Source: Owenia fusiformis
Taxonomy: Eukaryota > Annelida > Polychaeta > Sabellida > Oweniidae
Assembly (NCBI GenBank): GCA_903813345.2
Contig: CAIIXF020000004.1
Location: 23,129,985 to 23,189,984 of the forward strand
Direction of reading: 5' to 3'
Length of the DNA: 60,000 nt
Below, in pieces: positions 43,881 through 54,544 of the stretch; position 1 is the first letter of the stretch, and every line of letters starts with the position of its first letter. The position numbers and the translations under genes were made by a program. Below the pieces are notes generated by a model. It was given only the letters and a program-made list of their open reading frames with translations. It was not told where the DNA came from and did no database searches.

Positions 43881-46207
43881 CGCTATATGTTATTGTATCT
43901 TATTTATTCTCTGTTCACTATTGTGTAATCTCCAAGTGCACAACGTTCTAGCTCAGTTTCTACATGCGATTCAAATTCAAATTCTCAACGCTCTCATAAA
44001 ATTTATATCTAAAACGTTTACATGTTACCAATCTACATTGGCGAGACTTGCTCCGTGTACGTTTTCAATTACAGATCTGGGTGATTAAAATCAAAATTTC
44101 GTCTATGTGTATGTACTGTATTTACATTGTATATATTCTCACAAATGGTTACTCGTACTATGTACAATATCCAGTATTCAAGTGTAGTATACAACATAAA
44201 AATTATATCGCAGGTTATAGGATGAAAGTACTATTTAGTTTCCCGTTCACAATCTAGTTTATCAAATCACTATCAATTTTCCAATGATCCACACTAGTGA
44301 AAACAATCTTTTCCTACTAAGTATATCTCCAGTAGGTATCTTTCCACCAAACGTTTTATCAACCTATACAATTACCAATAGGAATAGTTCAATATTCATT
44401 CATATGTGTTTCAATGCTTGATTACTGGGTGCAACAAAAAAATGATACACACTAGTGATGTTGCTATTAGTTCAATTCCTGTGTTTATCCTTCACACTAG
44501 CGTTAACTATGCCGTGCAAAGTTAGAGTCGAGATTACAATGTATTTCAATAGTGGTGTTAGTCTGAATTTGGTGACAAACGATAATTTTCTCCAAATTGG
44601 AAAGTTCAGACATAAAGACATATTTCCAACGCTACGCACTGGTGGGGTAAGATTGGTAAGACTAATTGTATTACAATAAACAAACAATCATATGTAATGT
44701 TCACAAGAACTGGGTCTTTATGACGCCAAGTTCCAACAATGATTTGCAATTTTCCCACACTGGTGAGAATAAAATTCCACTATCGACCAAAGTATTTCCA
44801 ACACTGGTAAGATATCTAACTTTAGGTTGTATACGAGCATTTATTACTGTACCAAATCAATTAACATACAAACTCCTAACTACAGTACATGTAGAAATCA
44901 TCTTACATTATGTTACACGTGCGTTGCAGTTCCATACTAGTGAGATTTATTTCAAACGAGATCTTACGTATACCAGTAGATTTATAACTCAGTACGGTAT
45001 AATTCAAAATCTGGCATTTACATGCGCATACCCAACCATTGATTGTTTGACAAGGAAATTAATGTAGAATCATATGGCAATCAAATTGTAGGCTAGATCA
45101 CGTGACAGGGAAATGAATGTCTGATATATCGTTATGTGATCCAGCGGGGCGTACGTAGTAGTGCCTCCAATCTACTACCAATTTTTACCATTCAGATGCA
45201 CTTCACCAAGTCATAAACAAAGTTGCAATAAAACACAATCCGATATAAACGCAATTGCCTGTTAAACAAAATATGCACTCAGTTGCGTGTAAAACGAGAT
45301 ATGAATCCGTTGCATGTAAAATACGACAATGTACAAGTTTGTCCGCACATTCATTTGCAATGTTTACGTCAACAAACCATTCTAATGTGACAAAGAAACG
45401 ATATATTTTTTTCCAAATACTGCAATCAATCTAGTTCAACTGTACTGATACATCGAATTCAAGTTGAATTTTGTGAATGAACTTGCATCATTCAATTATC
45501 GCTTCCAATACAATTGTCACATTTTTCTAATACATATGTTTTACAAAAGCTCAATGTGATTCAAAGCTGTTGAGTTTCCTAAACGCTTTCATTGAAGCAT
45601 GTTATTGCTAATTCAGTACATGAAGGTAAGGTAACCGTTTACTTTCGGTGTTTGGATAAAATTTTCCTTCTCGATGCCTTGTTATACAAACTCAAGCAAT
45701 AATGTCAAAATGTGAACTATCGTTGCATGACTGGAATGTATACGTCTAATCCTGAGTAACGTAACAATATCGACAGTCTGGTGTGCAAACGCCTGATCCT
45801 GAGTAGCGTTGCAATTATCCTAAGATCAAAATTCTGACATATTGCGAGTGTGAGTAAAGTAAAGGCTGTTTGAGTTCCCCATGACTTTATACACCAAAAC
45901 ATTTAGTTACCTCACGTCAGTACTGATCGCTTTGAATATTGAAAATTAGCCTGAGACATGAATTGCCTTGCAAAAATTTGTTATCAAATGTGACGTTGTA
46001 TATATGCGATTGAAATGAGCCTTTGAGATAAAATACCTAGATAAAATAATCAAATGACAATGTATACGTGTGATTTTAAATCATCCTTTACCCTTCTTAC
46101 CAATATACCGTACCCTTTGCTAGCAATACCTTCTCCCCTTCCACCAGGCTGGAGACGCCGGTTCACAGCTGTTGTCAATTGCTGTAGGTCAGTTTCGCTG
46201 CCACCAA
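43881..46207 (-). other. Long untranslated leader of the LTR element with short repeats
   Basis: 2.3 kb between the 5' LTR and the gag start, with no domain-bearing frame. It has seven copies of a CACTAGTGA / CACTGGTGA-like motif (44288-44946), two to three copies of GTTGCGTGTAAAAC-like units (about 45240-45330), and a 23-bp pair CTAATCCTGAGTAACGTAAC / CTGATCCTGAGTAGCGTTGC (about 45745-45815). Such clusters could bind a host protein or be part of the packaging signal. Confidence 0.5.
46191..46206 (-). promoter_or_regulatory. Primer-binding site of the LTR element
   Basis: One base after the 5' LTR, the minus strand reads TGGTGGCAGCGAAACT. The TGG start is complementary to the CCA end of a tRNA. 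I do not assign the tRNA type. Confidence 0.75.
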
Positions 46208-46932
46208 TGTAATGCGACCTTACTAGGGGTATTGATGGTACTGAAAATATAGCTGAGCAAAAAGAACAAAGGACAGAGTTATTTATAAGGATAACAATCG
46301 GATAAAATCAACACGGTTTACAACATCAAATATTTTTTTACAACATATAACAATACATGCATACAGCAATATAAAACAAGCCACAGACAATAAGAGATAA
46401 AATGGAAATGCTAATAACGAGATCCAACCCCGGAGCGCCAGAGGGCTATGCCACGCCCTAACTTCCGTTATCGTAATACATCTAACATCAAGTATTTCAT
46501 CTCAAACTACCAGAAGTGATAAAGTCAAAGGCGTACCTCGTTGTACTATACCTAATGTACTTCCGTATATCAAACCTAGTACCAATATCCAATACTCAAG
46601 TCAAAGCATGGTCCAAAATCCAAACATCAAACAAGAAGCCACAATCACATAGTCTTCATCGTATCGTGCCCTCTGGTCAACTGACGATATCAACCTTGTG
46701 CAACTCACACATAAAATTCAGCTGTACCAAAACTGGTTTAACCAATCAGAACTCTTATATTTCAAATATCGTCATACGACAAACTATAGTGTACTAGTTT
46801 TCAGCGACAGATATCAATCTAAATTATATACCTAGTTCTAATAACAGGTTTCTATAATGCTGTTCTATTTTCACGACGTTAGCATTGTTTGGAAGTTAAA
46901 AACATGAAAAGCCTTATCGAGCAACCGTTACA
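46208..46932 (-). repeat. 5' LTR (element orientation)
   Basis: The same 725-bp sequence as the 3' LTR, without a difference that I could find. TATAAATA at 46287-46280 would direct transcription starting around 46250, leaving a short R-U5 before the primer site. Confidence 0.95.
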
Positions 46933-47784
46933 ATAACATGCATTTCAGACTTAGTTCTACTTAGAAAAAAATGATTTTACTTTATGTGCTCATCAGTATC
47001 CATGATAGTTCAGTTAACAACCCGTCACACATGCAAAAGGAAGTGGCATCATTACAAAAGTTAGGCCACTGTCTTATAAACCATCCCTCTTGCAAGATTA
47101 TATCCATGCCGATCATTTCTCTGCTCATAAATATGGCCCTTCTCTCCATGTCACGCACATCTTTTTGAATCATTTTGGGGTTCTGGCAGAGAGCAGCAAC
47201 CTCAATGGTGAAATGTCCAAAACTTAGTCCAGAGCATTGTGCAAAATGAATGATTATTCAGTGGTCCTTGATCACATATGAATAAATGATATATCATCAG
47301 AAAGAGGAGACACATGGCTTCTTTGTAAACTAAATTAAATTGATGTAGTTTTCACTGATTAATACGTGAGTTTGCAATGTTTTTGTTTGTTGCGTTTTTT
47401 TGAGACACATTATATAAGACACTATTCATTGACCCAATCGAACACTGTTTTCACAAAATAACTAGTCATTGTTACTACATTCATTTACAGTATAGTCTTA
47501 CAAATAACATGTCAACGTAAAATATTCACATATTACTGATTACTCCATCTGAAATAATTTGGTACAACATAGTTATTTGTTAAAAACTGATGTAATTCTG
47601 TGAACATTTCAATGATAGATTATCAAGTAGAATAAACTAATTTTGTAATTATAATTATTTATCTGGCATATTTTGAGATGTCCCTTTGAATCATTGTGTA
47701 CTTATGTAATTTATTTTAATTTGTCCTTAAAACTCTTTAACTCTTTAACAATTTTGATTTCTTCCATATGTCCGAACTTATGAT
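46933..47784. other. Right remainder of the split element and gene B 3' flank
   Basis: 46937-47430 carries the right arm of the older element interrupted by the LTR element; a 63-codon minus-strand frame (47173-46982) might be a piece of its gene but has no recognised domain. From about 47440 the sequence is AT-rich. AATAAA on the minus strand at 47715-47710 is a plausible polyadenylation signal for gene B, about 70 bases after its stop. Confidence 0.5.
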
Positions 47785-48014
47785 TTAGTCGCAAGGAATG
47801 GTTTTAGGACATTCAAAATAAAAACTACCAAGACCATCTTTACCCGGATGAGAGGGATCTAGTTTTATACAATCTAAATAAATCAAATCAGTCGAAGATC
47901 CCTGACAAATATGTGTACTCCCTACGGTAGAGAATTGTTTAGAACGTGATCTTTTCTCCGTACATGTAGTTCCGTCACATTCCCTACACAAAGTGCTCCA
48001 CTGGCTCCATGAAC
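47785..48014 (-). CDS. Gene B exon 3: divergent TSP1-like C-terminal module and stop
   Basis: 230 bp, acceptor TTTTCTTAG. It reads CSWSQWSTL, CDGTTCTEKRSRSKQFSTVG, HICQGSSTDL, then a tail with LDC, FEC and a final PCD before TAA. Relative to A the third Trp of the ladder is lost and two Cys appear nearby (CRECDG), while the tail is largely different. Confidence 0.83.
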
Positions 48015-51000
48015 CTAAGAAAATATAAATTTCAAATTGCTGATAATCCTCTTATTTATACGTAGTATTAATTGTTTTATAATTGATTGACATTCATGTC
48101 AAGACTGAAACATACATAAAGGAAATTGTCTTTAACGGACTCTGTCCTTATATTTTCTAGCATCGGATATCACTCTCTGCAGACTGTGCTATACGAAAAC
48201 AAGCGATGCAGATATCATGTGCGCAAGGTGCGTATATTAACGGTCATTTTTGAATTTGATTTCGTGATATTTCACCGACTAAGGCATGTTTGGTACTCAA
48301 TTATATATTAATACATATGAACAGGCTCCCTAATAAAAAGAAAATTGTGTAAACAGGTGTGTAGTTCATTCTATAGCGATACATCAAGCAATAGTACTCT
48401 TTCCAAACCAAATAATTTGAAATTGCAGCTATCACAGGGTAAACGGCATTCATTCAGTATTGGTGATTTAGATGACCTATCAATACATATTATATTTGCA
48501 TTTTGAAAGTTATTTGTGATTTTATACAAAATGGGAAACATTAAACAAAAATGGGTTACCTCTTAAAAAGCGATACGGACATGCGCCGAGATCCGATAAA
48601 TGTTTTTATTTTTTAGAATTCATACAGAAAGTTTACGACTTTCAAAATGCAAAAATAATTTATATCGATTGGTCATCTCGATCACCAATACTGAATGAAG
48701 GCTGTAAACTGTGTAATAAAGCAACAATTTCAAATTCTTTGCTATGGAGCAAGGATGAATGCTTAGTGCGTCGTTAAAGAATGAAGATTACAACAATAAA
48801 CAAAATTTCCCTTTATTAGGTACCCTTTACAAATGGATGACCATAATTGATTACCCTGCAACATGCCTTAGTTTATGCACGGATGGTTTATAAACGGTTT
48901 ATGATATCCACACCGCTTGTTTTCGTACAGCACAGTCTGTATAGGGTAGATATTTATAGGATATCCTATGATTTTGAGGAATATCATTTTTATCTACGAG
49001 GTGATATTGATATCTGCACGAGAGAGCGAAGCGAACGAGTGCATATATCAATATCACCGAGTAGATTAAAATGATATTCTGAAAAAAATCATAGGATGTT
49101 CTTATTATCCTACACTTACAAGGAGTGTACTAAATGTATACTATCATTGCAAAATGAATTCCATGCCAAATAGAGTCAATTTGGCGGGAAATCAACAAGC
49201 GAAGTATATCGTCACAATATCCTCCGCATATTGGGTTTTCCGGAGTATATCGTCACGATATCCTCCGCCCGGAGTATATCGTTACGATATCCTCCGGATA
49301 TTCATTTTGCCAATAAATATCAAATTTATTTTTTAATGTTATTATACATTTAGTAGACTAAGTGTAGGATGAACCCTTTTATTAATTTAACAGAGCTTAT
49401 TGCCAATCTCGAATCCTTAAAAGATGACGTATAGTTTTCCGTACGAAAACAAAATGGCGGCTAAATGGACTGGTTGATTATTAGAAAAGGGGTTGTTCGA
49501 TTATTCAAGGCCAAGGTTTTTTATCTTCCGTTTATTTATCAAAAGTACGTTTCGCATTTGATACGCGTTTAGACTCTTGGATCTGGGTCATTTGTTCATC
49601 ATAAGCTATTTATGTATTATTTTTATAATTTGGGCTTGCATGAATTAGTAATTGTACATTACATTTGTGCGGACAGTTTAAAGTTCGATGACAGAGAACA
49701 TTTACCACCCGACTCGAACATGTTGAACGCCTCCTCTAGTCTCATTTATTGATTTATGGGGAAACACATTTTTTTTGTACTATAATGTACGTAATTACTT
49801 TTGGGATTATAAGGAATAGGTACCTCATATCATAGATAAATACAATACAAAATCATTTCATATTTGATAAAAAATATGTATTGATGCATGTATGCATGTA
49901 AAATAATACACTGTCAAGTTAAACAGACATGCATTTACTGTTCATAGCGACGTTTACAGTTATAACATTATATGGTTCAGTATAACCAAAAATTGCAGCC
50001 AAAATTCTTTTAAATATTTGACGTTTTTTGGACATTTTCTTATTTTCAAGGCCTTTGTCATTGGGCGTTGGTACCCTATGTTGGTTTCTATTAACATTTT
50101 CGTTCCAGTCCAGAACCTCAGTTTATAAGCCAATTCGCAGAATGCATGTTTCTTTGGTGCAAATGAGCGGAGTGCTCCATTCGCCGCCTCGATATAGTAC
50201 GTTGAAAGGCCAGACAAAACAAGATGTGGCTTTTTGTATACGAGTGATTCTGTGACAAAATCACAGGGAAGACGAATAGCATGTGGGCTTGTCAGGATAC
50301 TAGTTACTCACGAGGGTAGATATCTTCTGTTTTGTTACATGGTTAACTTAATTGGAAATTGTCGTGGTTACTTTGATGATGTAGGGGGATGGCATCAAGA
50401 TTGCCAGTAAGATGATTTTCATCTCCACCACAGTTCATGATAGGATACCTTTGCTGATTTTACTCAACTTTCTCATTACACCTTTAATCACATGCCATAA
50501 ATCTAATTGTTCTTTGACACTTTCGTCTTTCATAATTGTACTGATCTGTTGATTATGATCGTGAATGTTGAACTTTATTTTCACATCGTTACTTTTAAGA
50601 ATTATGATCATCGATCGCAAACGTGTTTGAGTGGGTGGCATTTTTGCAGACGCTTTACGTTGCATCTGTAAGACCATCAGAACTATTTCTTGAAGCTACT
50701 TGTATATACTCAGAGATGGACAGAAATGGCAATTGGCTTGCTGCCCCAGCCATGATAGATTTGCATACATCAACGAGACTTCTTGTAGCGAAAATGCCAT
50801 AAAGGGATCGTTCCTTTTATACTAAACGGTGACCAACACCAACAACAAACATTTGGTTTGCTAAACGATATATGTGTTACCCTTTAAACACACTTGCACC
50901 ACATATGGACTTTGAAAGCAATCTTCTTTTTGTAAATATAAGCACCTGCTAGCTTGATCACGAATTATCGGAAATCAGCGTATCTGTGGTGGGTCTCCCC

Positions 51001-53627
51001 TACTTCTAAATAACCATTTTTCGGGCTAGCAAAAAATGAATATACTTTCTTGATTGGAGAGCTTTGGAGAGTTCAATTTTTTGGCTGAACCTAAACTAGT
51101 GAAAAATGAAAGTGATGAAAAAAGTTAAGTCGACACTGTGTGTCCGAGAGGCTTTAATTGACATTATTGAATTCAGTGTGGTTAATGGTTGAATACTTCA
51201 ATATCACAATTAGCCTATAGCTAGCGACTGTGGACGTGACAAAATGTGAACATCAATATAGGTTACTGAATTAATGCAAGAACAAGAATATATCGTTACA
51301 GCCCAGTCACATTTCCTACGGCGACCTTGCGGTCTATCATTTCTGCGGCCAGTAATATTTCTACGCTCGCCGTGGAATTTCTGCTCTCTCATACTTTTGC
51401 AGTCACATTTCCCACGGCAGCCGCACGGTGAATTTTAAATTGCTGTTGATAAATAATACTTTTTTCATTTTATTTACATCGGGACAATTTATAAATGTTA
51501 TTCATAGTGCTAGGATGTACGGTAATATCAAATGAAAAGTGATCGTGAAACATTGACAAATAATGATTCAATCTTGTTTAGCCAGTTGATTTCTACGGGG
51601 ACCTCAGAAATGAACAAATATTATAACTCCGAGTTATATTTTCTACGCCTTCCCTGCGGCCTGTAAAAATCTGCATACGCCGTACGGAGGCCGCAAGGCG
51701 AGCGTAGTTTTTCTACGCTCGCCGCAGAAATTCACCGATTTAATTGATCTGCGGTCGACTTGCGGCCGCCGTGCGACAAATGTGACTGGGGTGTTACTTA
51801 CAGCATGGAACCGTGTTACATGGTTCGCTCCTGGTTTCTGTCGATGTACCAGACACGCAATGTGTATATTTCCTAGTTCGTACATTGCGACGTGTCCCAG
51901 TTCCACATGGCTTAGAACATTTACCAATACTCCACGCCGACCATGGCGTCCATTGACAACCTGTTGAGTGATATATTTTACAAAGCTACATCGACAAAGA
52001 AAATAGAAGAAAATAAATGTCAAGTGTTGATGCCAAACACAGGACCTATACTCTTGGACGTAGGCCCTAACTTTACGTATTAGCTTTTCAATTTGATAAT
52101 TTCTGAGTTACTATTCTGATAAAATGGAAAATATTAACAGGTCAACAGCCCATAGACGTTGTGCATTTTGCAGTCATTTTGCCCTCCAAACTCTTTCAAA
52201 ATCCTTCAATACAAAAAATCTACAGTGTTTACGAAAAAATATATGGCACTTGTATGCTACTGAGCTACATTATAGTTTGCGTCATACATTTTCATTTTCT
52301 TTAAAATGAACGGCGCTCATTGAAAATACAATTTTGCATTAAAAAGAACGTCTGTCTTGCATTCATGGTGGAATCGACTTTTCTAATCAATCGACTTCGA
52401 CATTTTTTAAATTCGGTAAAACGTCCCTGGAATTGATTTGCATAAAGATTACTGATGTGACGCATAAGTTTTAAATATATACTTACTGTCTGCAATATTT
52501 CCCGGTTCACCCTTTTGGCCTTTAAAACCTCGATCACCCTTTCCTCCTTTTGGTCCAGGAGGCCCAGGTGGCCCTCGTGCGCCTTTTATAAGTCCACCCT
52601 TTGGCCCTACATCACCCTTAACACCTTTTGCACCTTTGTCACCTCTTGCACCAGGAAGACCATTCAGTCCTCTTTCGCCGTCCTTTCCATTTAACCCAGG
52701 AGCACCATTTGGCCCTCGATCGCCCGTGTCACCTTTTGGTCCAGCAGGCCCAGGTGGCCCTTGTGCGCCTTTGATAAGTCCACCCTTTGGCCCTATATCA
52801 CCCTTAACACCTTTTGCACCTTTGTCACCTTTTGCACCAGGAAGACCATTTGGTCCTCTTTCGCCGTCCTTTCCATTTAACCCAAGAGCACCATTTGGCC
52901 CTCGATCGCCCTTGTCACCTTTTGCGCCAGGAAGACCATTTGGTCCTCTTTCGCCGTCCTTTCCATTTAACCCAAGAGCACCATTTGGCCCTCGATCACC
53001 CTTGTCACCTTTTGCACCTTTGTCACCTTTTGCGCCAGGAAGACCATTTGGTCCTCTCTCGCCGTCCTTACCATTTAACCCAGGAGCACCATTTGGCCCT
53101 GGATCACCCTTTGCGCCAGATGGACCAACATGACCAATTTGTCCACGATCACCTTTATAACCAGGGAAACCTTTTGACCCACTATCTCCTTTCGTACCAT
53201 TTAACCCAGAAGCACCAGTGGACCCGGTTTTACCTTCATCACCCTTTGGCCCTCGAAATCCACGCTTCCCACGGATTCCCTTACATTTTTCATCACATTT
53301 CTCTTCCAACTGTTCACATTTTCCTTCCAACTGTTCATATTGTTCTTCCAACTGTTCACATTTTCCTTCCAACTGTTCATATTTTTCTTCCAACTGTTCA
53401 ACAAGAACTTCCAGTTTAATGGCACTTCTTTCCAAGACAGCTATTTTCTTTGCTTGGTCTTCTATATCACGTTGTTGTTCCCCATCATTTTTTGAAAGTT
53501 TATTTAACATTTTTGTTAGTCGCTTGAAATCGGCATCAGTTGGTGTTGCTTTTATTGTATAGAAATCTAAAGTACTCAGTAGAGTTAGTCCAACTCCGAT
53601 TAGATATGTGATTCTTGAACATACCAT
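47785..53627 (-). CDS. Collagen/TSP1 secreted protein B (three exons, about 509 aa)
   Basis: Exons 53627-52487, 51960-51802 and 48014-47785 have consensus splice sites, phase 1 throughout, and stop TAA at 47787-47785. The frame is open to an earlier Met at 53645, but alignment with gene A (AACT before ATG and the IGVGLTLLS signal peptide) favours 53627. Order as in A: signal peptide, coiled coil, collagen, TSP1, divergent TSP1-like tail. B has two more heptads than A and two copies of the GG(L)IKGA triplet break where A has one, so the collagen block was rearranged by unequal exchange. Like A it should be a disulfide-linked trimer in the secretory pathway. Intron 2 contains a MITE and a transposase relic but the splice sites are intact. 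Confidence 0.85.
48958..49104. repeat. Fold-back element, best copy of the AGGATATCCTATGATTTT family
   Basis: The left arm AGGATATCCTATGATTTTGA, then ATATCATTTTTATCTACGAG and GTGATATTGATATCTGCACG, is matched in inverse order on the right. The loop reads AGAGAGCGAAGCGAACGAGT. It is directly followed by an unrelated MITE. Confidence 0.65.
49105..49370. mobile_element. MITE, copy 3 (inverted relative to copies 1 and 2)
   Basis: It starts TTATCCTACACTTACAAGGA and ends TAGACTAAGTGTAGGAT. It contains the same three near-palindromic 27-bp units. A 60-codon frame here and its counterpart at 19767-19949 remain open in both copies and differ at about ten residues; this probably reflects the palindromic units rather than a protein. 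Confidence 0.7.
49960..50677 (-). pseudogene. Decayed DDE-type transposase fragments
   Basis: Two minus-strand frames, 50677-50435 and 50217-49960, look like successive parts of one transposase: a segment with QLDLWHVIKGVMRKLSKISK, then STYYIEAANGALRSFAPKKH with AFCELAYKLR. Similar D-x-WH...KKL and S-T-x-x-E...APK-x-AF patterns occur in widespread animal transposase-like proteins. The family name is not certain. The frames are interrupted and it lies inside intron 2 of gene B in the same orientation. Confidence 0.45.
51300..51792. mobile_element. MITE inserted next to the gene B exon 2 donor
   Basis: 493 bp with inverted ends AGCCCAGTCACATTT and the complement of ACCCCAGTCACATTT. GTTAC is duplicated on both sides (51295-51299, 51793-51797). 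Gene A has a single GTTAC at the same place (ATATCGTTACTTACA), an empty site. The inside is rich in CGCCG/GCGGC strings and inverted copies of TTTCTACGCTCGCCG. No coding capacity. Confidence 0.85.
51802..51960 (-). CDS. Gene B exon 2: thrombospondin type 1 repeat
   Basis: 159 bp, acceptor CTCAACAG, donor TGCT/GTAAGT. It encodes CQWTPWSAW, KCSKPCGTGTR, TRKYTHC and RSEPCNTVPC. It differs from exon A2 at only a few residues, several of the base changes being silent. The donor is followed after nine intron bases by a MITE (51792-51300). Confidence 0.88.
51961..52486. other. Intron 1 of gene B
   Basis: About 526 bp. The half near exon 1 aligns well with gene A, including AAATGAAAATGTATGACGCA and GTGCCATATATTTTTTCG. 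No separate feature is recognised. Confidence 0.6.
52487..53627 (-). CDS. Gene B exon 1: signal peptide, coiled coil, collagen region
   Basis: It encodes a signal peptide ending near KATPTDAD, then heptads in which EQLEEKY / EQLEGKC / EQLEEQY / EQLEGKC / EQLEEKC follow in a row (five, against three in A), then DEKC and collagen triplets. The 30-residue units of A are present but fewer (GDRGPNGALGLNGKDGERGP type), and two GPKGGLIKGA blocks show that a larger segment was duplicated. The exon ends GACA/GTAAGT, and the first 400 or so bases of the following intron align closely with A. Confidence 0.87.
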
Positions 53628-53645
53628 AGTTCTGGTATCGCACAA

Positions 53646-54304
53646 CTGTACGTTTTAAAGCATATGTTTTGACTACCACTTACACATGAGTTTACTGTTT
53701 ATTTATGAATGCTAACTCTTTCATTTTATTTAACCATAAATTATACTCGTCGTTCCTTTCCACTGCTCATTTCCGATGTAGACCTACGTTGCAAGTTTAT
53801 CTTTTATATTCAAAGCGAACGTAATGTCTAAAACATATCGTGTTCGCAATATCACAACTCAGAGTGTTTAATTGTGCTTCTTGTGGACCTATCAATGAAC
53901 TAATTCACTCTATACAAACAACAAGTCATTGCTTGTTTCGTTAAGTACACATATTAAGCCAGAGATTATATTTTACATTTTCTCTCAAAATAGTATTACC
54001 AATACATTATTCTCTTGAGGATATGTTGGGCAAGCAATGAGAGGAATACTGGGGAAATAGAATCTGGATATTGTGTAGATCTGCATTTCATAGAATGCCC
54101 TGAAAACTTTTTCCAAACTCAGTAAAAATGCTTACTTAATGAAGGTTGAATTGTGCTATCACCAGCCAATGTACGATATGTTTAATTTACTCTCAAAGGA
54201 GGTATTCTTGAAAGGAGGTATGTTACTTTAAAACCAAATTATTTGTTTATCCAAAAATACATGACCCGAAACAATGAAAAAGAAAAACGTAAGTGACAAA
54301 ACTA
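53646..54304. other. Upstream flank of gene B
   Basis: About 53650-53820 is recognisably related to the 5' flanks of gene A and the pseudogene (CATTTTATTT-AACCATAAATTAT, CGTTCCTTTCCACTGCTC). A promoter is likely here but no TATA box is convincing. The rest is AT-rich without features. Confidence 0.5.
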
Positions 54305-54544
54305 CAGGGTGGTCCAAAAAAAGGGACACTCGTATTTCAAAAATAAATATTGATTTTCTTGGTGAAGACATGTCATATTATATACCGATGGATAGGGAAT
54401 TTACTCATCTTTAATTTGGTATATCATAAATTCAAATTTATTATAATGTCTGTCAACCAGCGTCCATAATATAAATGACGTCATTTTCCTTTCAAAACGG
54501 GGTTTCCAAAACTTGCAAAAAACAAGTTTTATTGTCAACTTTAT

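Larger units (their letters stand above)
36796..46932 (-). mobile_element. Full-length Ty3/Gypsy-type LTR retrotransposon, 10,137 bp
   Basis: Two 725-bp direct repeats (36796-37520 and 46208-46932), each TG...CA, flank one 1,686-codon gag-pol frame. ATAA is duplicated immediately outside both ends (36792-36795, 46933-46936). A primer site and a polypurine tract are in the expected places. I found no difference between the LTRs on reading them side by side, and the coding frame has no break. The insertion is therefore probably recent and the element possibly still mobile. A 2.3-kb leader and a 1.3-kb 3' stretch are noncoding. Confidence 0.95.
48015..51801. other. Intron 2 of gene B
   Basis: Holds a fold-back (48958-49104), a MITE (49105-49370), a decayed transposase (49960-50677), a dispersed repeat (50808-50890) and a CAGTCACATTT MITE (51300-51792). 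The segment 51160-51295 aligns with 27540-27656 of gene A. Confidence 0.6.

Noticed and set aside
53627-53645. Upstream Met as start of gene B
   Set aside because: Alignment with gene A and the pseudogene places the conserved AACT-ATG at 53627; the extra six residues have no counterpart.
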